The notes: generated from the sequence alone by a model not told the origin. 64,000 bases of DNA from Poecilobothrus nobilitatus (GCA_947095535.1 OX352772.1:150221822-150285821); one strand, 5' to 3'; positions 8,955-18,339 are shown, counted from the first letter of the stretch. Translations and numbers: made by a program.

Positions 8955-9578
8955 ATTCTTTGCCAAATTGTTCTAATTGATCTCTTGTACAAAAACACAA
9001 ACCTTTTTCAAATATATCACTTCTTAATCGAAATATATCATTAACGTCTTGAGTAAGATCTATTAATATATACCCGTATAGTTCTGACGTCACTTCATTA
9101 TATACTTTTTCAAATGCTTTGATTTGATTGGGATATATTTGGCGAGCTAGAGGTAATATCTTTGCGATTTATCTGTTGGATTTTTGAAAAGTACTAGATA
9201 TTTACAGTTAAGCGAAATATCTCTTGAAAATTTACCCTGGTGAAAAACATTTTGTGTTACAAATATTACAGATAAATTTCTATGGTGTGATCCTCTAGTA
9301 AATAAATCACATACATACTTATCATGGGAATTTAACATCATATCATCGATAATAATTAACAAAGGTTCTTTATTGTCATTAAAATCCGGAATAGTGTTAC
9401 TATATTCCACATCTTTTAAATATTTTGGAACGGCATTTTTGTCTGGATTACACCAAATAATTTTATTAATATGTGGTTGTATATTTTGTTTTTTATACTT
9501 TATTAAATTATGAATAAAAGTGGTTTTACCACAGCATGATGGCCCCGCTACCATCATTGTAAATGGATGAAATAGCAT
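8902..9578 (-). pseudogene. ATP: Polinton packaging ATPase (FtsK/HerA type), frameshifted (element 1)
   Basis: This is the A32/FtsK-like ATPase that would pump DNA into the capsid. The start MLFHPFTMM matches the element 2 start; an upstream ATG at 9602 is also open. The Walker A motif is GPSCCGKTT, where element 2 has GPSGCGKTT, and it still fits GxxxxGKT. Walker B is LLIIIDDMM. RGSHHRNLSVIFVTQN is the conserved core following it. A frameshift near 9160 separates the last third. The C-terminal piece DLTQDVNDIFRLRSDIF resumes in another frame and ends at 8902. Comparison with the intact element 2 gene makes both the family and the break clear. Confidence 0.9.
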
Positions 9579-9697
9579 AGTTGTATTAGTTAAAAATAGC
9601 ACTGTTAACCTATATTTATATGAAAAGCTCTTTTGCCGAAGTGAATATAAATGTAAATTTATTTATTCTAATGAGTATTCTTACACAAACCGTCGAC

Positions 9698-10139
9698 ATG
9701 GTTAAACGAGTTCTCATAGTTGACCTACAATTTTTACAAGGAAATGAAAAGCAATATTTCCTAAAAGAATTAGCCATACTTGAAAAAGGAAGTTTAATTC
9801 CAACTGTCTATTACTTCAAAGCACCGTACCCCTCAGAGGAACTTAGTCCGGATATGAAATATAATAACCAGTATTGCGAAAATAAAATAAATTGGACTTA
9901 AATGGAATAACGGTCTAGTTGAATATTTAGATGTAAAATGCATATTAAAACACTATTTAGAGTCAGCTGAAAAAATTTATGTTAAAGGAGAACAAAAAAA
10001 ACTATTCCTTCAAAAGTACATTGACAGTGATAAAATAGAAGATTTAAGCAGAAACTTGCCGTCATTACAAAAGATTGATAAATTGCCGTCATTACAAAAG
10101 ATTGACAATTTAAATCAAATTGTCCTATACACTTATTAA
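9698..10139 (+). pseudogene. Polinton-associated hypothetical protein, frameshifted
   Basis: Divergently oriented from the ATPase, as expected for an early-type gene. The likely start is MVKRVLIVDLQFLQGN (9698); an in-frame ATG also occurs at 9620. The first frame ends at 9901. A one-base shift near 9895-9903 continues as GLKWNNGLVEYLDV, IYVKGEQKKLFLQKYI and SLQKID, ending at 10139. I associate this pattern with a family seen in many insect genomes, but I do not know its function. A nuclease-like fold is a guess. A 27-bp segment is duplicated in frame (ttgccgtcattacaaaag at 10056 and 10083). Confidence 0.5.
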
Positions 10140-10325
10140 ACAACAATTTCAGATGTGCTGTTAAAAATTGTTATAATGTATATATGTATCTTTTAAAAGA
10201 AAAAATGTTAGATTAAAACAGCACAGATTTCTATAAAATTGTAAAATATTTTTAAATAAAAAATTATTTCAAACATATAAATAAATTTGTTTTATTTTTT
10301 TTTTTTAACACAACATACATCTTTT
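10140..10325. other. AT-rich intergenic, right flank of element 1
   Basis: No coding potential or recognisable motif. It ends in a T-run next to the 330-bp duplication. Confidence 0.5.
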
Positions 10326-10975
10326 TTGTTCTACATTCTTACATATCAATAAAATTTTAAAATACTAATAATTTTTTCTTTCCTCTTCTTTAAATATTTC
10401 ATCAGAACAAAAAAGAAAAGAAAAAAATTCATCTCAAAATATCAATTTGGTCAAGGTTGATTCAGATTTAAAAACCAGCTTTGCACTTTTTTCTTTTAAA
10501 TTTAAAAATTCGCATAGGTACACTTAATTTGTTTAAATTTTTCTCTTTACATTTTATAAAAACGCATTTTTTCTTACTATATCCATTTACGCCTATTACT
10601 TAAACCACATGATAGATATTTTTGATTTTCTGTTTGTTTTCTTTTTATTCATATTTTTGTCAACATTCTTACATAACAATAAAATCTTATACGGTGATAC
10701 TCGCAATTAATTAATGGTTTTTATTTCCTCTTCTTTAAATACTTCATAAAAAAAAGAAAAACAAGAAAAAAAGAAAAAAAATGCATCTCAAAATTGCATT
10801 AATTTTGTTGATTCTTCATCTAAGATGTAAAAAACCAGTTTGCACTTTTTTTTAATTTTAAAGAAACGTATAGGTATATTTTTTTTCTCTTTACATTGTA
10901 TGAAAAAGCATTTTTTTTTTTCCTACTATTTTCCTGCATACCTATTACTTAAACCAAGTATACAATCTTTATAAA
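10326..10975. repeat. Imperfect tandem duplication, ~330-bp unit, two copies
   Basis: Copy 1 (about 10326-10655) and copy 2 (about 10656-10975) share ordered blocks: acattcttacata at 10333/10663, cctcttctttaaata, atctcaaaat, ttgcactttttt and cctattacttaaacca at 10592/10941. The spacing drifts from 330 to 349 bp. No ORF is present. The repeat lies between the two Polinton elements and could be a degraded terminal repeat or a local duplication. Confidence 0.75.
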
Positions 10976-11007
10976 CAACTGACGATCGCCGCCAGTCTGA
11001 CTTACTT

Positions 11008-11095
11008 TTAAAATGACCTTGACATACTTCCTGTCTGGCCTTCCGGGTGACCTTGACCTACTTCTGGGTGACCTTGACCTACTGACCTGTCTGGC
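11008..11095. promoter_or_regulatory. GC-rich short repeats with TGACCTTGAC boxes
   Basis: TGACCTTGA occurs at 11014, 11048 and 11069, with a further TGACCT at 11083 and ctgtctggcc twice. The reverse complement TCAAGGTCA is the extended half-site bound by monomeric nuclear receptors such as FTZ-F1. The block is much more GC-rich than its surroundings and directly adjoins the break in the element 2 capsid gene. Regulatory activity is only a possibility. Confidence 0.3.
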
Positions 11096-11111
11096 CCAAG
11101 TGCCTACCTAT

Positions 11112-12227
11112 CTACTTATAACCTTTTGAAAATAATTCTTTTGAAATTTGATGTCCTCTATCAGAATGATGTATACCTGTTCCGCTAAATAATGTTAAAT
11201 ATGCTCGAGAATTACAAGAATTATTCGGTGTAAAACTTGTTTCAAGTGGAGAGTTTGGTGTAGGCACTCCATTCACATATAATTGAAATTGTGTGAGATT
11301 TTGATGGTCGAAATGGTATGGATTTTTTGATCTCTTACCATTGAAATTTTCATTATTAACCATACAAAATACTAGAGCTTTTGGTATTTATCCTATAAAT
11401 ATATTATCCAATGATATGTTAGATGTGTTAGCTGGAATTGTAAATGTTTTGATTCCACTTCTGGTATAAAAATATTTCGCGTTAGCCTTTTCCAATACAG
11501 TATTATGTGCCATCAATATACTAGGATTAATTGTTAAATGTTTCATGTATAACGTAGCTTCGACAATTTTTAAATAGCTTTCATCGGCATCGTTAACGAA
11601 AATAAAAAAATCCTGTTTTTCTAGGGCTAAAGCAATTCGAATGTCAACATTATTTAAAAGTAATTTAGGAGTATTGAAGAAATCTACATTTAATTTTCCC
11701 ATTAATTCTACTACTGTAGAATTGTTGTATGATTTTTGTCTTAATTTAGAACCAGAATTATTAAAATCATTTACATTTGGTTTATCCAATTCCCAACCAG
11801 ATGCTTCCAGATGTGTTTGACTGGAATCTGTACCATAATTTAGTAAAGTAGTTAAGTATGCTTTATAATGGTATAAGAAGTCTGAAGGAGTGATGTTTTT
11901 TCCGCTTAGAGTTACATAACATTGTTTAATTAAAGAGTGTAATAAATTATTTACAACACTGGGCTGCGGAGCTGCCCTTGCTTCAGTTCCAGTTCCTGCT
12001 TTATCATTTGCACTCCAAACTGATCCATCTTTTTTTAATATTTGAACTTTAAATTTTATATAGGTTGAGGATAAATCTCGATATGTATCTCCATTTCCAA
12101 GTGAAACAAATTCAATAGTTGACGGTGATGCCTCTAAAGAAGCTAAAGGATTGTATGCTACCTCTTCTGAACGCAAAATACTTGTTTGTACGGGTAATGA
12201 CGCAAAAAGATCAAGTTCAGATTTCAT
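11112..12227 (-). pseudogene. MCP: Polinton major capsid protein (element 2), nonsense codon and 3' truncation
   Basis: This is the homologue of the element 1 capsid gene. The start MKSELDLFA (12227) overlaps the pX-like stop by 4 nt. The first 279 residues are open and include SILRSEEVAYNP, KVQILKKDG, HSLIKQC and NYGTDS. A TAA at 11388-11390 replaces a Gln codon (element 1 reads FIGQLP here), and the same frame continues with CMVNNEN, RSKNPYHF and LTLFSGTGIHHSD. Homology stops at about 11115 (ELFSKGYK), where the GC-rich block begins, so roughly the last 50 residues are missing. Everything that lies beyond the capsid gene in element 1 (110-aa gene, protease, 176-aa gene) is absent here. Confidence 0.87.
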
Positions 12228-12661
12228 ACATTCCAGTTTTGATTGAATATGTCGGAGGTTGTACTTTGCTTTTTTCGTCGTTTCGACTTCAAATGTGTAT
12301 TTTTAGAAACTGTTCGTCTTTTAATAGTTCTTTGTCTTCCACCTTTGTTCTTTGTCTTCCTTCCAACTACTGATTTCCGTAAATTTTTTATACCGCCTTT
12401 GCTTTGATCAATTACAGCTTCTTTTATGTTTGCACCAGATGCTATATCATTAAAAATATTTTTACTTGTGTTTACAGCCTCTTTTTTAATTAAGTCCCAA
12501 CCTGATGTAAAAACTGACTTTAAGTAACGAATTAAACCTCCGAATATATTTCCAAAACCACGACCTCTTTGTATAGCTGGATAAAATTGTAATAAAGGCC
12601 CAATATCGTTGACTCTTACACCTACTTGGGAGGAATAATATCTCACGTAAGCTCTTTCAAT
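12224..12661 (-). pseudogene. Basic core-like protein (element 2), start codon lost
   Basis: This is the homologue of the 146-aa element 1 protein: QRGRGFGNIFGGLIRYLK, then TSGWDLIKKEA, GANIKEAV and a basic tail (KRRTVSKN, SKRRKKQS). In element 1 the protein starts MERAYYKYY. Here the matching codons read ERAY-RYY, but the codon before them is ATT (12661-12659), so the native ATG appears mutated. The open frame can otherwise start only at GTG (12646). IFGG-L (residues 34-38 from that GTG) fits the other adenain-type cleavage consensus. The stop overlaps the capsid ATG by 4 nt. Confidence 0.65.
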
Positions 12662-12713
12662 GTTTGATAGGATACCATATTTGAATAGTAATATTTATAT
12701 TGTTTTTGGGGAA

Positions 12714-13651
12714 TCAATGCTTTTTAAAGTGTAATACAATTTTTGTTGGATAGTAACTGGAAACAAAATTTATTGCATCACCGTATTGGTTACAAATTTT
12801 AATTGCTATTGTTTCAAAACAATTTTTTTCTATGGGTATGTAATGAACATTTTCAAATTCAATATTTGTAGGTATTCTACAATTTTCTATGTTGATAGCT
12901 CTCAACGCCCGTACTTTGCTACTTCAAAAACAGATGATTGAATGATATCTGAATAAATCATCACCATTCCATTCAATTCATCTTTATTATTAGCAACAGC
13001 TAATTTGAATAGTTCAGGTAATTTTGTTTTGAAATTTTTTATATTTTTTTTCTGTTGAAATAATTCAGTTAGTAATGTTTTTACATTATAACTTTGATTA
13101 ACTTTTATATAGAAACTGTCTTCATCAAAAGTCTGCGATATTCAAATTAAATCCCCTTGATTAGATTCTGACACTTTTTTAAATATTACATCATCTTAAT
13201 TTTTAGGAGTAGAGATATATGTTAAAACTTCATTAAAAAATTCTTTGAAAACTTGATTTCGAGTAAACCCGGGATTAGGAGTTATATTTTTAATAAGCTT
13301 TGGCAAAAAATTAAACTTCCAATCATCTAAATGTAATTCTGAATCGTCATATGAATAATATGTGTAGCCTATAGAATTGGTTACTTTAATTTTTTCTAGA
13401 GGTTTTTCAATATTTGTTACATAAACATTATACTGTCCAATATAAATAAAAGCACATTTCTCTTTGTTAAATTCTTCTGTTTGTAGGAATTCGTTCAGAT
13501 TTATTTCTGAAAGACCAACTTTCCAATTTCCATTTCTTAAATCAAAGTGAATAGGTAATTTATTTTCGAATGAAGCTAAAGTGTTATCTGGAAACAGTGT
13601 TAAATTATCATTACTAAACAATGTTACATAGAAGTCATCTTGACTATCCAT
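12714..13651 (-). pseudogene. Polinton minor capsid (penton) protein (element 2), multiply broken
   Basis: The start MDSQDDFYVTLFSNDN and the motif NWKVGLSEINLNEF match the element 1 penton. Two in-frame stops are present (TAA at 13196-13198, TGA at 13142-13144). A one-base shift near 12908 occurs before the C-terminal segment RAINIENCRIPTNIEFE, which ends YYPTKIVLHFKKH at 12714. Between the lesions the frame still reads as protein (FYIKVNQSYNVKTLL, MVMIYSDIIQ), so the whole gene can be traced. It is about the same length as in element 1. Confidence 0.78.
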
Positions 13652-13686
13652 CTTTGTTAACTTCTACGAAAACATAAAATGTTGAA

Positions 13687-14394
13687 CTATTTATATGTTG
13701 TCCATTTCGGTGTTGATGAAGTTCTTAGTTTTGGACTTCTTAGTAAAGGTTTTAGTTTTCGTTTTTTTGTTTCAGGAAACTGTGAAAGTATAGTTGAGGA
13801 AATTGAACTACCGGCCGATATTAGAGTCTTCTTTTTTTCAGGAGATGGTACAGCAACGGTAATTACATCACCACTTGGTGTTTCAAACATTCGATAATCA
13901 GAGCTTAGAGATGGTCTTTCGACTAATTTTTCATCTTTCAACATTTCAGTTTGAGCTAATTTTTTAAATGAATTTTCATCATCCAAATCATAATGTGTTA
14001 AATCGATATCCATACTTGAATTTTCTTTTTTAGGATCATATTCAAACACATCATCAGTAACTGATGGTAAAAAATCGGTCTGTGCTGATGTTGATTTGTA
14101 TTTAGGTAATTCAGTTTCTGTATATGCATTTCGTTTAGAAAAAATTTTTGTTTGAGTGCCTATATCAAATGTAAGATTATTAGCCTTTTCTGGTAATTTT
14201 TTTGCGTGTCTTTTGTTAATTCCATATTTAAGGAGATTTTGCCGATATAAGTACCATTTTTGCAATGGTTTTAATTTTTTGTCATATAAAACTTTTTTCA
14301 TTTTTTGATCTAATAAATCCAAGTTTTTATCATTTTGAAATAATTTACTAAATTTTGAAAATATTTCTGGTGACATAACAATCATTCGCTGCAT
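13687..14394 (-). CDS. Polinton-associated protein with TQT-like motif array (element 2)
   Basis: An intact 235-aa homologue of the 7982-8671 gene. Shared features in order: basic helical N-terminus with QKWYLYRQNLLK (45-56), TQT (80-82), a TET in the equivalent next position (92-94), AQTDF (104-108), an acidic stretch, a further AQT (147-149), the motif FETPSGDVITV, and C-terminal KWTTYK. The ATG overlaps the stop of the upstream small basic gene by one nucleotide (TAATG). The function is unknown. Conservation of the motif array between diverged copies suggests it matters. Confidence 0.7.
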   Translation of the reverse strand: MQRMIVMSPEIFSKFSKLFQNDKNLDLLDQKMKKVLYDKKLKPLQKWYLYRQNLLKYGINKRHAKKLPEKANNLTFDIGTQTKIFSKRNAYTETELPKYKSTSAQTDFLPSVTDDVFEYDPKKENSSMDIDLTHYDLDDENSFKKLAQTEMLKDEKLVERPSLSSDYRMFETPSGDVITVAVPSPEKKKTLISAGSSISSTILSQFPETKKRKLKPLLRSPKLRTSSTPKWTTYK

Positions 14395-14726
14395 TATGTC
14401 TTACTTAGCAATTTTCCTATTACACCAGATAATATAGTACCGATTAAAGTTGGTAAAAATCCACCATGTTGAACTAATATTTTTCGTTTGGCTTTTATAC
14501 TTTTCTTTGCACAGGCTAGGAATCTTATTTTTTTTTTATGTTTTCTTAATTTAGCTTTTTTTGCTGGTGAAATTTTATTATTACCATTTAATATATTGAT
14601 TGCAATTTCAGGAATAGTTTTTATAATATCATCATCACAAAATTTAAGAATATTTTCACGAAATTTCTTCTTGTTGCAATTTCCTAGTTCATGTAATATA
14701 TGTTGGTTTTTCTTCAATTGTTTCAT
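14394..14726 (-). CDS. Small basic Polinton protein with hydrophobic tail (element 2)
   Basis: An intact 110-aa ORF. Residues 1-85 are basic and helical (KFCDDDIIKTIPEIAINILNG, many Lys), matching the element 1 homologue. After LVQHGG comes a hydrophobic C-terminal segment (FLPTLIGTILSGVIGKLL) long enough to be an amphipathic or membrane-active helix. It starts 38 nt inside the ATPase gene. The family recurs in Polintons but its function is not known to me. A DNA-condensing or membrane-active virion component is conceivable. Confidence 0.68.
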   Translation of the reverse strand: MKQLKKNQHILHELGNCNKKKFRENILKFCDDDIIKTIPEIAINILNGNNKISPAKKAKLRKHKKKIRFLACAKKSIKAKRKILVQHGGFLPTLIGTILSGVIGKLLSKT

Positions 14727-15372
14727 ATTTTTGACAGCTGTTATTCAAATCACCCATATCATAGTAGCATATACAATATTCTTTTGAAAAAATATTAGTT
14801 CTAATACGAAACAAATCGTTAACGTCTTGTGTTAAATCTAACACAATATAACAATGTGGACTTGAGGTTGATTCATTATATACCCCCAGGAAACCTTTTA
14901 TATTTTCCGGATATAGTTGTCTAGCAAGAGGAAAAATCTGTGATTTGTCTCGAGGGTTTTTGAAAAGCACTAAATATTTACAATTTAATGAAATATCTCT
15001 TGAGAATTTCCCCTGATGAAAAACGTTTTGCGTTAACAATACAATAGATAAATTACGATGGTGCGAACCTTTAGTAAATAATTCGTATACCTGTTTATTT
15101 GAAGAATCTAACATTAAATCATCTAAAACAATTAAAGTGGGTCTATTTTCATTCCCACTAAACTCTTTGGGAATACTGGTATAAAAGTCTATATCGGGAA
15201 AATCTATATTTTTCGGAACAGCAGATATTTCTGGGTTACACCATTTTATTTTTTCAATTTTCGCATAAATGAATCCGTCTATATTTTCAATTAAATTATA
15301 TACAAATGTTGTTTTCCCACAACCAGATGGTCCCGCAATCATCATTGTAAATGGTTGAATAAAGTTAATCAT
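14689..15372 (-). CDS. ATP: Polinton packaging ATPase (FtsK/HerA type), intact (element 2)
   Basis: An intact 227-aa ATPase predicted to drive genome packaging. The start is MINFIQPFTMM. Walker A is GPSGCGKTT (residues ~14-22), Walker B is TLIVLDDLML, and the conserved RGSHHRNLSIVLLTQN and SRDISLNCKYLVLFKNPRDKSQ blocks follow. The C-terminal third contains FPLARQLYP and DLTQDVNDLFRIRTNIF, in one frame here but split in element 1. The stop lies inside the next gene. It is the first gene of the leftward block, and the rightward 95-aa ORF begins ~95 bp away, so a bidirectional promoter region lies between. Confidence 0.92.
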   Translation of the reverse strand: MINFIQPFTMMIAGPSGCGKTTFVYNLIENIDGFIYAKIEKIKWCNPEISAVPKNIDFPDIDFYTSIPKEFSGNENRPTLIVLDDLMLDSSNKQVYELFTKGSHHRNLSIVLLTQNVFHQGKFSRDISLNCKYLVLFKNPRDKSQIFPLARQLYPENIKGFLGVYNESTSSPHCYIVLDLTQDVNDLFRIRTNIFSKEYCICYYDMGDLNNSCQKYETIEEKPTYIT

Positions 15373-15423
15373 TTTTGGTCTGTGTCTGATAAGAAACTAA
15401 ATTTAAAATACAATTGAGAAATT

Positions 15424-15455
15424 ATATAAAAGCAGCGAACATATTCTTAGTACAG
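15424..15455 (+). promoter_or_regulatory. Candidate TATA-type core promoter
   Basis: TATAAAAG at 15424-15431 is followed after ~25 bp by tagtacagtcat, which contains an ACAGT string resembling an arthropod initiator. The ATG of the 95-aa ORF follows at 15468. Spacing fits a RNA polymerase II core promoter. Confidence 0.4.
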
Positions 15456-15467
15456 TCATTTTGAATT

Positions 15468-15755
15468 ATGGAAGTAGAGGAGTTCTTAAATATTTATTCC
15501 TCCGTCTTATTAGATGATTATAAGAAACTAATATTACATCTATACACACACATTAAAAATTATGCTGGAGTAAATAAGTACACTTCAATTTATGGTACTC
15601 ATTTTACCTTTTGTCCATGGGCATATGATAATTCTACTTCTGGACCGGACACATGTGAATGTCATACAATAGAAAATTATAGCATCACTTTGGAAAATTT
15701 AATTAAATGGTACGAGAATAATGTCAAGATTACAAGTTGTATCAGAAATTCATAG
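15468..15755 (+). CDS. Hypothetical Cys-containing protein before the integrase (element 2)
   Basis: A 95-aa ORF with a good promoter candidate upstream and an ATG 96 bp from the divergent ATPase start. The N-terminal half is helical (FLNIYSSVLLDDYKKLILHLY). The second half holds a Cys/His cluster (FCPWAY, then CECH), which could bind zinc. It overlaps the integrase start by 35 nt in a different frame. Nothing comparable was seen in element 1. No family recognised. Confidence 0.5.
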   Translation: MEVEEFLNIYSSVLLDDYKKLILHLYTHIKNYAGVNKYTSIYGTHFTFCPWAYDNSTSGPDTCECHTIENYSITLENLIKWYENNVKITSCIRNS

Positions 15756-16641
15756 AGGTGCTAGAAGAAAATTTACGCGAAGAAAATTTATTCAAAAGGG
15801 TTTAAATGATACTTGGGAAATTGATTTGGTTGAAATGATTCCATATGCAAAATTCAACAAGGGATATAAATATTTATTAACAGTAATTGATACATTTTCA
15901 AAATTTGCGTATGCTGAACCAGTTAAAAACAAAAGTGCTGATAATGTTTTAATCGCAATGAAAAATATTTTTAAGCGAGCTGGTAAAAAACCAAAAAATT
16001 TACAATCTGATCAAGGTATGGAATTTGTCAACAAAAAATTTCAAAATCTAATGAGGAAAAATAAAATTAACCATTATCATAAATATTCAGAACTAAAAGC
16101 ATCAATTGTAGAACGTTTCAATCGTACGCTAAAAAACACGATGTGAAAACAATTTAGTTTACAAGGCACATATAAATGGTTAACTATTCTACCATCGCTA
16201 ATAGAAAAATATAACTCAACATACCATCATACAATTAAACTTCCACCTAAAAAGGTTACAAAGAAAAATGAGAAATTATTATTAAAAACTGTATTCAATA
16301 AATTAAAAGTATTCCGAAAAGCAAAATACAAAATTGGAGATTTTGTTCGTATAAGTAAATTTAAAGGTATATTTGCCAAAGGTTATCAACCTAATTGGTC
16401 AACAGAAATTTATACCATAGCAAAAATAAAAAGAACTGATCCAATAACATACAATTTACTCGATTACACACAAAAACCAATAAAAGGCAGTTTTTATGAA
16501 CCTGAACTTACATCTGTTAAATTTCCTAATGTTTACCTTGTAGAAAAAATAATAAGAAAAAAAGGAAATCAAGTTTTGGTTAGGTGGCTTGGTTTTGATA
16601 AAAAACATGATTCATGGATAAATAAACGAGATATTATTTAA
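15721..16641 (+). pseudogene. INT: Polinton integrase with chromodomain-like tail, one nonsense codon (element 2)
   Basis: This is an rve/DDE integrase that would insert the element. The frame runs from ATG 15721 to TAA 16641 (306 codons) with one in-frame TGA at 16144-16146. The element 1 remnant has Trp (TGG) at that position. The catalytic triad is visible: Asp in WEIDLVEM, Asp in QSDQGMEF, Glu in IVERFNRTLK. After the core come KIGDFVRISKFKG and a chromodomain-like tail (VYLVEKII, QVLVRWLGFD, SWINKRD). Such tails in other integrases direct insertion toward modified chromatin. No N-terminal zinc-binding HHCC module is evident in this frame. Confidence 0.9.
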
Positions 16642-18339
16642 TGAATAAAAATTTATAAACTTTTAGTAAAAAATGCAATGCTGTTATTTAGTATTAAAAA
16701 CAACTTTTTAAACCCAGGTTTTTTTTCATTTTTTTTGTTTACTTTTAACTTGAACTTGATCATGTTTTCAATTTGTATTTCATATTCACAGCCTATATTA
16801 TTAACAATATAATTTCAACCGTTAACTCAAAGCTTTTATTAAAGCAAAAACATATTTACCAAAAGTCTAATTTACATTGTATTACAAGAATAACAAAACG
16901 TTCCATTTAAATGGTTGAATAGGAAATACATTAGAGTGAAAGAGAAGCTACCAATCTATATTTTATTATATCTATGTTTAGGATAGTATTAAGTGCTATC
17001 ACTGTTGGAGCTTTAATTATGAAAATAATGATGTTGCATACAGAAATACAACGTAGCGTATGTTTTTATGTACTTACTAGCTATGGAAAAGCGAAAACCA
17101 AAATGACTTAGGTAACTGAACAAGTACTTGTAAGTGTCAAATTCGGCATTATGTTCAGCATTTTTAGAAACTTAATATAAATGCCCATGATTGACATATC
17201 CCAGATTCGTTAAGTTTCGTTAAACATAGTTCTTTACTATTATAGATAGTAAAAATATAGTAACAATAGATAACCTACTTAAAATTTTTAGATGCTAGCG
17301 CCACCATCGCTGGAAGTGCTCCTAGTTTCAATAAACTACTACATCTAAAAGGGCAATAGATGTCACTAAACAGTTTCACTTTGAAATCACTAGATGTCGC
17401 CAAAACTTATATTTCTTTCCTATTTTATTTTTCGAATTTTTAAATCATATTCTTCCCAGCCTTCCAGCATTTTGTACAGTCTTTCTGTAAACATGTATCA
17501 ACCAAAACAGTTCCCTTTACTTGTTTTGCTGCTTCTTTACATTTTTTTTGACAAATTTCATTTATCTCACCTTAAATTAAAAAAAAAGTTTAATTTTAAA
17601 TAAAATTGAATTATTTTTTAAAGTGAAGAGAATTAATTATAGGGATAATTACCACAGTCCAACTTTGGAAGTACTTTGACTCTTCTAAAATTTTTGATAA
17701 AAAAAAAATTGTTCTAGGTCAACCACCCGCGTTTACTATGTTAATGCGGTCAGGATGGCAGTGACATAGTAAATTTGAAATTTATATTTGCTTTGATCTT
17801 AGATTAAATATTATTAGTTTGTAAAATGTATAAAATCAATTTAAATACAATAATAAAAACTTTATTACAATAATTATAATATAACTTTATTACAGTCATA
17901 AATATATTATTAACTAGATAGACAACATAACAAGAAAATGTATGCCACTTTTATGAGTAAATGTATGAGTACCAGCTGTTTTTGCACTATTTAGTTTCTC
18001 CCGGCAATACTTCAACTAAAAGAAACTCGCGTTTTTTTGACTTTATATTTCTTTTTTACAGAAATCTAAAATGTTTAATTTTCAATAATATTCAATTAAT
18101 AATTTAAATCAAAAATTTTTAATTTCAAAATTAATAAAGCATACATTTTATATTTACACCACAATAAAATTGATTACTTTTTTGAAAATTCTCGAATCTA
18201 GTCTTTTGCTTCAAATATCATATGAAATATGTTTCGTTATTTGGCCTTATATTCAGTAGCAAAGATCGTTCACGACCTACAATATTTGATATTTTGTTGA
18301 ATTTATTTCTTTTACCTATTATTTTTCTATGAAACCGTT
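16642..18339. other. AT-rich intergenic, no gene recognised
   Basis: No convincing coding frame and no terminal repeat of element 2 that I could match to its other end. It contains one half of a direct repeat (16912-16985) and a small hairpin-capable pair (tttactatgt 17732-17741 and acatagtaaa 17764-17773). Confidence 0.5.
16912..16985 (+). repeat. Direct repeat, copy 1 (partner 19883-19957)
   Basis: A block beginning tggttgaataggaaa and continuing through gagaagct-ccaatct and attttattatat is repeated in direct orientation at 19883-19957 with a few substitutions. The pair brackets the LINE relic at 18340-19560. Confidence 0.8.

Noticed and set aside
9600..9700. ATG at 9620 as start of the ORF ending at 9901
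   Set aside because: The first 26 codons are not protein-like. The ATG at 9698 opens directly into the conserved pattern.
1..16641. Terminal inverted repeats of the Polinton elements
   Set aside because: I looked for matching ends around 10140-11110 and 16642-17000 and found none I could pair. The outer ends may lie outside the window or be lost.
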